DNA from: JAVVTQ01 sp036653595
Lineage (GTDB): Bacteria; Bacillota; Clostridia; Oscillospirales; Ruminococcaceae
Length of the DNA: 21,676 nucleotides
Direction: 5' to 3'
NCBI GenBank assembly: GCA_036653595.1
Contig: JAVVTQ010000026.1
Location: forward strand, 1-21,676
Part shown: positions 1 through 5,920 of the stretch, piece after piece
How the letters are laid out: each line of letters starts with the position of its first letter
Position numbering within the stretch: position 1 is the stretch's first letter
Translations under genes and position numbers: made by a program
The notes under the pieces: model-generated
The model's database searches: none
What the model was told of the DNA's origin: nothing
What the model saw: only the letters and a program-made list of their open reading frames with translations

Positions 1-1
1 C

Positions 2-136
2 TATGAGCCCGGCGAGCACGGGTATGCGGTCTATCCCGCAATCATGACAGACCAAATTCCACCCCTCGCTGTGTTTGCGGCGGAATCGATGCAGACGATA
101 GACAGGCTTACGGACATCATTGCGGGGGTGGTATAA
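2..136 (+). CDS. C-terminal end of a phage structural-type protein (5' partial)
   Basis: An open frame enters from the left edge and ends at TAA 134-136, leaving 44 residues. The fragment reads PAIMTDQIPPLAVFAAESMQ followed by a short amphipathic end, with no recognisable catalytic motif. The next start codon (GTG 137) directly abuts the stop, as in a tightly packed late operon. Its position just before an XkdX-like mini-protein, a holin and a lysin suggests a tail, baseplate or tail-fibre-associated protein, but the fragment is too short to assign. The role is inferred from context only. Confidence 0.45.
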   Translation, partial: YEPGEHGYAVYPAIMTDQIPPLAVFAAESMQTIDRLTDIIAGVV

Positions 137-286
137 GTGGCGGCGAAGATATTTATTGACAGGCTTAAAGAACGGATTTCATGTGCGCTTATAGACGGCG
201 CATATGTGGACAGGCTCGCCGCGGCCGGGGCGATAACAAAAGCGGAGGCTGAGGAAATCAAGCGAGAGGCGGTGGTGGGCGCATGA
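137..286 (+). CDS. XkdX-like phage mini-protein
   Basis: This is a 49-residue ORF with a GTG start that abuts the previous stop; its TGA overlaps the next ATG (ATGA, 283-286). The second half reads DRLAAAGAITKAEAEEIKRE. That matches the general pattern of XkdX-family proteins: a short helix, then a 'v..lv..G.IT..e...I' segment. In PBSX-like phages XkdX genes sit between tail genes and the lysis cassette, exactly as here. The XkdX function itself is not well defined. The similarity is by eye and modest, and the lower-confidence part is the family name, not that the ORF is coding. Confidence 0.5.
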   Translation: MAAKIFIDRLKERISCALIDGAYVDRLAAAGAITKAEAEEIKREAVVGA

Positions 287-615
287 ATGAATGGGGCGTT
301 GTCGGCGTGATTATCTCGCTGGTGGGGCTGTTTTTTGTTGTCTATTCGCCCATTTCCAAGGCTGCGGCAAAGCGCTCGGAGGAAAGGCTGTCGATTGAGC
401 GCGACAAAACTCTTTCGACTAAAGAAAACACCGAGGCTATGACTAGGCTGACGCTCACGATGGAGAACCTAGCGGGACAGTTTGACAGCCTAAAGGCCGA
501 CAACGCCGACAGTCACAGAAGGATATGGGAAAAAAACAACGAACAGGACGAAGCATTGAACAGGCACGAGACGAGAATTACCGTTCTCGAAAAGAAAGGA
601 GAAAAGCATGATTGA
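283..615 (+). CDS. Phage membrane-anchored coiled-coil protein of the lysis module
   Basis: This 110-residue protein has one N-terminal membrane segment (about residues 5-23, VVGVIISLVGLFFVV core). A highly charged, mostly helical remainder is predicted by eye to form a coiled coil (about residues 35-105). It starts at ATG 283, overlapping the upstream stop by 4 bases, and ends inside the next gene with an 8-base overlap. Small proteins with this membrane-plus-coiled-coil build usually precede the holin in Clostridia and Bacillus prophages (compare XhlA-type hemolysin or accessory lysis proteins, although XhlA carries its membrane segment at the C-terminus). A role in lysis is inferred from build and position; no enzymatic motif is present. 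Confidence 0.6.
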   Translation: MNEWGVVGVIISLVGLFFVVYSPISKAAAKRSEERLSIERDKTLSTKENTEAMTRLTLTMENLAGQFDSLKADNADSHRRIWEKNNEQDEALNRHETRITVLEKKGEKHD

Positions 616-928
616 CTTTACACAGATAATAGTTGCTGTCATTGGACTTTGCGGAATGCTCATCACAACATATCTCATCCCCTTTCTCACGCAGAAATAC
701 GGAGAAGTGAGGATGGAGAGAGTGCAGAGGGTTATCGACGTCGCGGTACGCGCCGCTGAGCAGCTCTTTGGCGGCAAGGCGGGGCAGGAAAAAAAGAGAT
801 ATGTGATGGACTACTTAGAGAGCAAAAATATCAAAATCGACGACGTGCAGATTGAGGCGGCGGTGAACAGATATTTTGGGAAAGAGACGGACGCGCCGGC
901 GCGTGAGCTTAAGGACGGTGAATATTGA
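608..928 (+). CDS. Phage holin, LLH family
   Basis: This 106-residue protein has an N-terminal membrane segment (about residues 5-27) and a charged cytoplasmic tail. The tail carries the typical LLH pattern: 'V..AVRAAEQLFGGKAGQEKK' followed by a helix ending in 'IEAAVNRYF'. LLH holins (first described in Lactobacillus phage LL-H) permeabilise the membrane so the endolysin can reach or act on peptidoglycan. A good site, AAAGGAG at about 596-602, precedes ATG 608. The gene overlaps its upstream neighbour by 8 bases, and its TGA overlaps the ATG of the lysin gene by 1 base, giving a holin-endolysin pair. Confidence 0.82.
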   Translation: MIDFTQIIVAVIGLCGMLITTYLIPFLTQKYGEVRMERVQRVIDVAVRAAEQLFGGKAGQEKKRYVMDYLESKNIKIDDVQIEAAVNRYFGKETDAPARELKDGEY

Positions 929-1848
929 TGGCACAGTACCCCATGATGCGAATCGGTGTGACGGCACCGTTTGATTTCTACACGGTAAACGGAAAGAGGA
1001 CGATGCATTTTGCAATCGATATTTGCAGCCAACAGAACACAAATGTTCAAGCATGTCATGGCGGGCGCGTCATCGGCTCTTTCTTTGACGGCGCCGGGGG
1101 CAATATGCTTGTATTGCAGGGGTACTATAACGAGCAGTGCGACATTTTGACAAGGTACGCGCATCTTGCGTGCAGAAAGGTTTCTGTGGGACAGGACGTT
1201 TTTGAGGGGCAGCTCATAGGAATTCAGGGCGCGACAGGCTCTGCATGCTTCGGGCAGCATCTGCATCTGGAGACATGGCTTGTGCCGAAAAATTACACAT
1301 ATCGCTTTGCTGACCGCGAGAAATATGCCATAGACCCGCTGTCAATTCTGCACCTATTGAGCGGTCAGGTTTTTGTAAAGGACAAGGACACATTTTTTGC
1401 GGAGGGTCTGCCGTATCCGGAGCCGTCGGTGGACGGGCTATGCCGCATCGACGGCGCGAAGCTGAAGGTGGATGATGGGAGTATTCGGCTTAGAGTATTT
1501 CCCAGTACGCAGTATATGCACATGGTGGCGGGTGCAGGGCGCTCTTTGCAGACACTGGCCGATTTCACCGACAAGAGAGAGTTTGACGCGCTTTACAAAT
1601 GCTCGACCGCCTCAGAGAAAACGGTCAATGAATGGGTTATGATAATGACGGAGTACGGCTCATTTTGGGTTGCTGTTTTGCCGAAAGTGACAAAGCTATA
1701 TGAAGTAGAAAAAGAAGAGCCGCCGATTATGTCGGATGAGCAGCAGTCCAAAGAAGCGGAAAAGAGAATAGCAGAACTTGTTTTGATGAATGAAAAGTAC
1801 AGAGCAGCAATTGAACAAATTTCGCAGATTTCAAAGAGTGTTGGGTAG
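928..1848 (+). CDS. M23 family endopeptidase lysin with SH3-like domain
   Basis: This 306-residue protein is read from ATG 928 (TGATG overlap with the holin stop); a TTG three bases earlier is a less likely start. Residues about 10-130 form a LytM/peptidase M23 domain, a zinc metallopeptidase that cuts peptidoglycan cross-bridges. The first zinc motif HxxxD is H27/D31, the catalytic-type His is H79 (YAHL), and the second HxH motif is H111-L-H113 followed by E115. All key residues are present. Residues about 185-258 resemble an SH3b-like wall-binding domain (LRVFPST ... WVAVLPKVTKLYE). Residues 262-306 form a charged helical tail. No signal peptide is seen, consistent with release through the adjacent holin. 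Confidence 0.85.
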   Translation: MAQYPMMRIGVTAPFDFYTVNGKRTMHFAIDICSQQNTNVQACHGGRVIGSFFDGAGGNMLVLQGYYNEQCDILTRYAHLACRKVSVGQDVFEGQLIGIQGATGSACFGQHLHLETWLVPKNYTYRFADREKYAIDPLSILHLLSGQVFVKDKDTFFAEGLPYPEPSVDGLCRIDGAKLKVDDGSIRLRVFPSTQYMHMVAGAGRSLQTLADFTDKREFDALYKCSTASEKTVNEWVMIMTEYGSFWVAVLPKVTKLYEVEKEEPPIMSDEQQSKEAEKRIAELVLMNEKYRAAIEQISQISKSVG

Positions 1849-1866
1849 GAAAGGAGATTACTTGAG

Positions 1867-2415
1867 ATGGACTACAAAGCGGCATTGAGAAATGCGCATA
1901 TTGCACAGCTTAAGCAGAGGTATCTTGACATAATTGCAGAAGCGTCGCAAAAAAGAGCAGACGACGGCGAAAAGTACGAAAAAAAGACGCGCGACGCATA
2001 TATAGGGCTAGAAAAGCAATACAGGGATCTGCCGCAGCAGCTCTCGGCCTCCGGCAGAAGCGGGGGCTTTGGCGAAAGCGCTGCAAGGGAGATTGAGGGG
2101 GAATACAAGAATACAGTAGCGGAGCTTGTGAGAGAGAAAGAAAAAAGTGACAGATTATATGAAAGCGCAATTGCAAAGCAGCAGCGACTTATGAATTTAG
2201 CGCTGGAGGAGTATAACGCACGCATCGCTTTTGAAGATTTGCCCAGAGCATCAGGGAGGGGCGCAAAGAGCACAAAAAATACAAAGACGCAGAATGAAAC
2301 AAATGCACAGGAGAGCGCAAGCGACAGGCCGACTCGATACAGAAAACCATTTAGCGAGCTTTTTAGACGTGAGCCGCCAAACCACAGGGTAGGAAAATTT
2401 TACGTGGAACCGTAG
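1867..2415 (+). CDS. Coiled-coil protein of unknown function, end of phage operon
   Basis: This 182-residue protein lies 18 bases after the lysin stop and has AAGGAG at about 1851-1856. Residues 1-55 and 75-120 are charged helices with coiled-coil character. Between them sits a short Gly/Ser-rich element (about residues 55-72) reading DLPQQLSASGRSGGFGESAA. This 'LPQQL.A.G..GG..ES' pattern recurs, from memory, in hypothetical proteins of Clostridia prophages, where it connects two helical segments. The C-terminal 50 residues are polar and rich in Thr, Asn, Arg and Pro, probably disordered. No membrane segment or catalytic motif is seen. It may be a late structural or post-lysis accessory protein; no function is assigned. 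Confidence 0.6.
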   Translation: MDYKAALRNAHIAQLKQRYLDIIAEASQKRADDGEKYEKKTRDAYIGLEKQYRDLPQQLSASGRSGGFGESAAREIEGEYKNTVAELVREKEKSDRLYESAIAKQQRLMNLALEEYNARIAFEDLPRASGRGAKSTKNTKTQNETNAQESASDRPTRYRKPFSELFRREPPNHRVGKFYVEP

Positions 2416-2460
2416 AGCAAGACGGCAAAATACAAGTCTGACAATGCGAGAGGAAGAAAG

Positions 2461-2498
2461 CTCCGGCACACTATCCCTTTTTGAATAATGTGCCGGAG
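2461..2498 (+). repeat. Perfect 10-bp inverted repeat (hairpin) after the phage operon
   Basis: CTCCGGCACA (2461-2470) and TGTGCCGGAG (2489-2498) are perfectly complementary around an 18-base loop. The position, 45 bases after the last phage-type gene, suits a transcription end. However, no T-run follows on the + strand, and only a mixed pyrimidine tract (CTTTCTTCC) follows on the - strand. It is a weak terminator candidate, or a processing or protein-binding hairpin. Confidence 0.5.
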
Positions 2499-2585
2499 GC
2501 TTGCAGATTACATAAATATAAATTAAATGATAATAGAAAAGAAAATGACCGATGTAAAAAACACGGACATATGCAAATAGAGAAG

Positions 2586-2608
2586 CGCGTCTTTTGAGAG
2601 AGGACGCG
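2586..2608. repeat. Short inverted repeat
   Basis: CGCGTC (2586-2591) pairs with GACGCG (2603-2608) around an 11-base loop, with a possible extra G-T pair at the base. No T-run follows. Its role is unknown. Confidence 0.35.
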
Positions 2609-2754
2609 TGATTGCGCCTCGTTTTAGGTGAAATATTTAAGTTTATCCCTGTGGCGGACACAAGCAGCGCTTTGGGCTGAACTTTTAAGGGTGAAGCATT
2701 GCTTTGTGAGCCGACATATAAAATTTTCTCCGGATGAAATTTTCGAAATAATGG

Positions 2755-2786
2755 TTTACTTTCGCGCTTTTATGTGTTAGTATACT
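2755..2786 (+). promoter_or_regulatory. Sigma-A-like promoter of the aro operon
   Basis: A -35-like TTTACT (2755-2760) is followed after 17 bases by an extended -10, TG-T-TAGTAT (2775-2783). An overlapping TATACT (2781-2786) is an alternative -10 with a longer spacer. Either choice starts the transcript at about 2790-2793, some 20 bases before the leader ORF and just ahead of its ribosome binding site. This is the only promoter-like sequence seen directly upstream of the leader. Confidence 0.6.
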
Positions 2787-2810
2787 TTTATCAAGTTTCG
2801 GAGAGTATAG

Positions 2811-2900
2811 ATGAAAAACCGAATTATTACAGATAAATACTTTTACTTTAGCTTTGCCGGCATTTATTTTGGCAAGGCCAATTTTTGTGTTTACTGTTAA
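2811..2900 (+). CDS. Tyr/Phe-rich attenuator leader peptide of the aro operon
   Basis: This ORF has 29 codons, ATG 2811 to TAA 2898-2900, with GGAGAG (2800-2805) correctly placed upstream. Nine of 29 residues are aromatic: Tyr 10, 12, 19, 28 and Phe 11, 13, 15, 20, 25. They include a run of alternating Tyr-Phe-Tyr-Phe codons and no Trp codon. The amino acids match the end products of the operon, which makes Phe and Tyr but has no Trp-specific gene. The ORF lies between the promoter and an intrinsic terminator that abuts the aroF ribosome binding site. Leader peptides of this type (as pheL, trpL) act in cis by ribosome stalling at the control codons when charged tRNA is scarce. The gene call comes directly from the sequence; the mechanism is inferred. 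Confidence 0.85.
   Translation: MKNRIITDKYFYFSFAGIYFGKANFCVYC
2852..2877 (+). promoter_or_regulatory. Candidate pause hairpin inside the leader ORF
   Basis: CTTTGCC (2852-2858) can pair with GGCAAGG (2871-2877) across a 12-base loop, with one G-T pair. It lies within the second half of the leader coding region, just after the main Tyr/Phe cluster. It could be the pause structure that synchronises ribosome and polymerase in attenuation systems. This is inferred from manual pairing only. Confidence 0.4.
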
Positions 2901-2965
2901 AGAGACGGCTTGATTAGAACGCATCCGCGCTTGTAATTATGGCTTGAAGCTCCGCAGTTAAACAC
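2887..2965 (+). promoter_or_regulatory. Candidate antiterminator pairing for the aro attenuator
   Basis: GTGTTTACTG (2887-2896), which ends two bases before the leader stop codon, is complementary to CAGTTAAACAC (2955-2965). The pairing has ten base pairs and one bulged T (2958). The second strand is the top of the terminator 5' arm, its loop and the first base of the 3' arm, so this pairing and the terminator exclude each other. A ribosome that finishes the leader would cover 2887-2896 and allow termination. A ribosome stalled at codons 10-20 would leave it free. Confidence 0.65.
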
Positions 2966-2979
2966 TGCGGAGCTTTTTT
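2947..2979 (+). terminator. Intrinsic terminator/attenuator directly before aroF
   Basis: AAGCTCCGCAG (2947-2957) and CTGCGGAGCTT (2965-2975) form a perfect 11-bp stem with a 7-base loop, followed by a T-run (2974-2979). The aroF ribosome binding site GGAGG (2980-2984) starts immediately after the T-run. The operon can therefore be expressed only if this terminator is read through. Confidence 0.9.
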
Positions 2980-2989
2980 GGAGGAAAAA

Positions 2990-3997
2990 ATGATTGTTGT
3001 AGTGAAGCAAAACCCAAACAAGGATCAGCTCGATAACTTGATAACATGGCTTGAGAGTCTGGGACTGACAATTCACAAAAGCGAGGGGATGCAGAGCATC
3101 GTACTTGGACTTGTCGGAGACACAACTGCGGTGGACATGGACCTTGTGAGGTCGCTCGACATTGTGGAGGATGTAAAGAGAATACAAGAGCCATACAAGA
3201 GCGCAAACAGGAAATTTCATCCGGATGACAGCATTATTCATGTCGGCAAGCTCTCCATCGGCGGGGGATCATTTCACATTATCGCGGGACCGTGCTCCAT
3301 TGAGACGGAGGATCAAATTTGCACCGTTGCTCAGAATGTGAAGGACAGCGGTGCGACGATGCTTCGCGGCGGTGCCTTTAAGCCGAGAACCTCTCCATAC
3401 GCTTTTCAGGGACTGCGCGGACAGGGGCTTGAGCTGCTCATAAAGGCAAAGCATGCTACGGGACTGCCTGTTGTCACAGAGATTATGGAAATCTCACAGC
3501 TGCCGCTTTTTGAAGAGGTGGATGTGATTCAAGTAGGTGCGCGCAACATGCAAAACTTTGAGCTTCTAAAAGAACTGGGAAAAACCAAAAAGACAATTTT
3601 GCTCAAGCGCGGGCTTGCCAACACAGTTCAGGAGCTGCTGATGAGCGTCGAATACATCATGTCAGAGGGAAATGAAAGCGTTATTCTCTGCGAGCGCGGG
3701 ATAAGAACTTTTGAGACAGCCACGAGAAACACACTCGACATCTCGGCTATACCTGTGCTCAAAAAGCTGACACATCTGCCGATATTTGTCGACCCCAGCC
3801 ATGCCTGCGGTCTTTATTCCTACGTCAAGCCGCTTGCACTTGCCGCGACGGCGGCGGGCTGCGACGGACTGATGATTGAAGTCCACAATGACCCGCAGCA
3901 CGCGCTTTGTGACGGCGCGCAATCGCTGACGCCAAAGTTTTTTGACGAGGTTGCAAAAAGCGTGTTCGCAATAAGACCGTTCGCCTGCAAATACTGA
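2990..3997 (+). CDS. aroF: 3-deoxy-7-phosphoheptulonate synthase (DAHP synthase, type I-beta)
   Basis: AroF condenses phosphoenolpyruvate and erythrose 4-phosphate, the entry step of the shikimate pathway. The start is ATG 2990, which follows GGAGG (2980-2984) and gives the family's usual MIVV opening; an in-frame TTG at 2978 lies inside the terminator T-run and is rejected. The protein has 335 residues. Residues about 1-70 form the ferredoxin-like regulatory domain that binds Tyr in the Thermotoga homologue. Residues about 85-335 form the barrel, with AGPCSIE (99-105), RGGAFKPRTSPYAFQG (126-141), CERGIRTFE (234-242), DPSHA (268-272) and LCDGAQ (306-311). Expected metal ligands Cys102, His271, Glu297 and Asp308 are all present. 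First gene of the operon, 16 bases before tyrA. Confidence 0.95.
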   Translation: MIVVVKQNPNKDQLDNLITWLESLGLTIHKSEGMQSIVLGLVGDTTAVDMDLVRSLDIVEDVKRIQEPYKSANRKFHPDDSIIHVGKLSIGGGSFHIIAGPCSIETEDQICTVAQNVKDSGATMLRGGAFKPRTSPYAFQGLRGQGLELLIKAKHATGLPVVTEIMEISQLPLFEEVDVIQVGARNMQNFELLKELGKTKKTILLKRGLANTVQELLMSVEYIMSEGNESVILCERGIRTFETATRNTLDISAIPVLKKLTHLPIFVDPSHACGLYSYVKPLALAATAAGCDGLMIEVHNDPQHALCDGAQSLTPKFFDEVAKSVFAIRPFACKY

Positions 3998-4013
3998 GTA
4001 TCGGAGAATTGAA

Positions 4014-4862
4014 ATGAACATTGCTGTTATCGGACTGGGACTGATTGGCGGTTCCATAGCAAAGGCTATCAAGCACAGTACGCCGCACACGGTGCTGGGG
4101 TTTGACAAGGAAAAATCGGTTACATATAAGGCGAAGCTGCTGGAGGCAATTGACAAAGAGCTTGACGACAGTCTGCTGGCGCTCTGCGACATGGTAATAG
4201 TCGCGACTTATCCGCAAGCATGTATAGAATATGTGAAGGGTCATGTGAAAAGCATTAAAAAAGGCTGCATCGTGATGGACACATGCGGGATTAAGTCTGA
4301 GGTATGCAAAGAACTGATGCCTTTTGCAGCGGAGCATGAATTTGTCTTTGTCGGCGCGCATCCGATGGCCGGAATTGAGTTTTCGGGCTTTGATAACGCG
4401 CAGCACACCTTGTTTCAAAATGCTTCGATTATTTTGACTCCGATGAAAAATACAAACATTGAGACGTTGCACAATATTAAGAAATTCTGGGGTACGCTGG
4501 GCTTTACCAATTTTGAGATAACCACTCCGCAGGAGCATGACAGGAGAATTGCATATACTTCACAGCTGGCACATGTAGTTTCGAGCGCTTATATAAAAAG
4601 TCCAACGGCACTCGAGCACTTTGGATTTTCGGCGGGGAGCTATAAGGATATGACGCGCGTGGCGCGGCTTAATGAGATTATGTGGTCTGAGCTTTTCCTC
4701 GACAACAGGGAATTTCTGGAAGAGGAAATTGACACGCTGATATGCAATCTTGAGAAATACAAGCTGGCGCTGGAAAACAATGATCGAGCTGTGCTGATAC
4801 AGCTGCTCAAGGATGGACGTGAGCGCAAAGAGAGGGCTGACAGAGAGGACATCGGCATATGA
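4014..4862 (+). CDS. tyrA: Prephenate dehydrogenase
   Basis: TyrA oxidatively decarboxylates prephenate to 4-hydroxyphenylpyruvate, the precursor of tyrosine. The 282-residue protein begins with a Rossmann NAD(P) motif GLGLIGGS (residues 7-14). It continues with AHPMAGIEFSGF (substrate/catalytic loop) and the RRIAYTSQLAHVVSSA helix that carries the Arg and His residues conserved in the family. The length fits the short form without a C-terminal ACT domain, so Tyr feedback on this enzyme is less evident; control may rest on AroF and on the attenuator. CGGAGA lies upstream of ATG 4014. The TGA overlaps the aroB ATG by 4 bases (ATGA at 4859), suggesting translational coupling. Confidence 0.93.
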   Translation: MNIAVIGLGLIGGSIAKAIKHSTPHTVLGFDKEKSVTYKAKLLEAIDKELDDSLLALCDMVIVATYPQACIEYVKGHVKSIKKGCIVMDTCGIKSEVCKELMPFAAEHEFVFVGAHPMAGIEFSGFDNAQHTLFQNASIILTPMKNTNIETLHNIKKFWGTLGFTNFEITTPQEHDRRIAYTSQLAHVVSSAYIKSPTALEHFGFSAGSYKDMTRVARLNEIMWSELFLDNREFLEEEIDTLICNLEKYKLALENNDRAVLIQLLKDGRERKERADREDIGI

Positions 4863-5920
4863 AAAAGCTGCAAATAAGCTCGTCAAGGCGATATGAGGTG
4901 CTTATTGGAGGAAGCTTGCGCCATGAAAGCGGGGAGCTGATAAAGAGCATTCACCGCAAGTGTACTGCCGTTATTGTCACCGACGACATGGTGGAGGGGC
5001 TGCACGCCGCGGAGGTGGCGGCCTCCTTGCAAAAGAGCGGATTTGACGTGCGATTGTGCTCATTTCAAAACGGTGAGAAAAGCAAAAATATCAGCACGGT
5101 TTCCGATATTGTTGAGTTCTTTGCAGACAATTCGCTGACGCGAAGCGATTTGGTCATCGCCTTGGGCGGTGGTGTCGTTGGCGATTTGGCGGGATTTGCC
5201 GCGGCGAGCTATCTGCGAGGCGTTGAGTTTGTTCAGATGCCTACCACACTGCTGGCGGCGATTGACTCCTCTGTCGGAGGAAAGACGGGCTGCAACTTGA
5301 GCGCCGGAAAAAACCTTATGGGCGCGTTTTGGCAGCCGAGTTTGGTCATCTGCGACACCGACACATTGAAAACACTGCCAAGCGAGAACTTTCGCGACGG
5401 AACAGCAGAGGCTGTTAAGTACGGGATTTTGTCGAGCAGACCGCTGTTTGAAAGATTTTTTACAAAAATCTGCCCGCATAGCTGTGATGAAATAATTGAG
5501 GAATGCATTGCGATTAAGGCGCGGTATGTAGAGAGAGACGAGCGCGACACAGGGGATAGAAGATATTTGAATTTGGGGCACACCATCGGTCATGCGGTGG
5601 AAAAGCTGAGTGGATATAAAATATCACATGGTGCTGCGGTGGCTATTGGAATGGCCAAAATAGCGCGTGCGGCTCAAAAGCTGCACATGTGCGACGAGAG
5701 CTGTGTCGAGGAGATAGAGCGCGCGTTGGCGGCGCAGGGACTTTCCACACAGTGCCCTTATTTTGCCAGAGAGCTGAGTGAGGCGGCGCTGTGTGATAAA
5801 AAGAGAGAGGCGCGTCTCATGACACTCGTATATCCCAAAAAAATCGGAGAATGCGGACTTTTTGAGGTCGGAGTCGATGAGCTTGAAAACATTTTCGAGC
5901 TGGCTCTCGGTGAGAAATGA
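4859..5920 (+). CDS. aroB: 3-dehydroquinate synthase
   Basis: AroB converts DAHP to 3-dehydroquinate in the second step of the pathway, using NAD+ and a divalent metal. The 353 residues match the usual family size. Visible motifs are the NAD-binding GGGVVGD (103-109), the PTTLLAAIDSSVGGKTG segment that follows the SYLRG turn, and the metal-binding histidines in LNLGHTIGHAVE (His241, His245) and ISHGAA (His257). The start ATG overlaps the tyrA stop by 4 bases, and the aroB stop overlaps the aroA ATG by 4 bases (5917-5920). No missing residue or frameshift is seen. Confidence 0.95.
   Translation: MKKLQISSSRRYEVLIGGSLRHESGELIKSIHRKCTAVIVTDDMVEGLHAAEVAASLQKSGFDVRLCSFQNGEKSKNISTVSDIVEFFADNSLTRSDLVIALGGGVVGDLAGFAAASYLRGVEFVQMPTTLLAAIDSSVGGKTGCNLSAGKNLMGAFWQPSLVICDTDTLKTLPSENFRDGTAEAVKYGILSSRPLFERFFTKICPHSCDEIIEECIAIKARYVERDERDTGDRRYLNLGHTIGHAVEKLSGYKISHGAAVAIGMAKIARAAQKLHMCDESCVEEIERALAAQGLSTQCPYFARELSEAALCDKKREARLMTLVYPKKIGECGLFEVGVDELENIFELALGEK

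Larger units (their letters stand above)
2416..2754. other. Non-coding stretch between phage module and aro operon
   Basis: No convincing gene is seen on either strand; the 136-codon minus-strand frame across 2251-2661 has no recognisable content. The stretch holds two hairpins (2461-2498 and 2586-2608) and an AT-rich segment around 2720-2745 with two AAATTTTC copies. It is the expected place for the phage/chromosome junction, but no integrase gene, tRNA or duplicated core sequence is visible in this window, so no attachment site is called. Confidence 0.5.

Noticed and set aside
2251..2661. Minus-strand frame of 136 codons across the phage/aro gap
   Set aside because: It begins within the non-coding stretch and ends inside a likely real + strand gene, with no motif and no credible binding site.
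2640..2990. T-box riboswitch upstream of aroF
   Set aside because: The conserved T-box sequence (AGGGUGGNACCGCG type) is absent. The control region is instead a short translated leader with aromatic codons.
2978..2990. TTG 2978 as aroF start
   Set aside because: It lies inside the terminator T-run, and GGAGG at 2980-2984 would be within the coding region. ATG 2990 has correct spacing and gives the family N-terminus.
3825..4538. Long minus-strand frame of 237 codons opposite aroF/tyrA
   Set aside because: It lies antisense to two well-conserved genes, has no recognisable motif and no ribosome binding site. It is a shadow frame.
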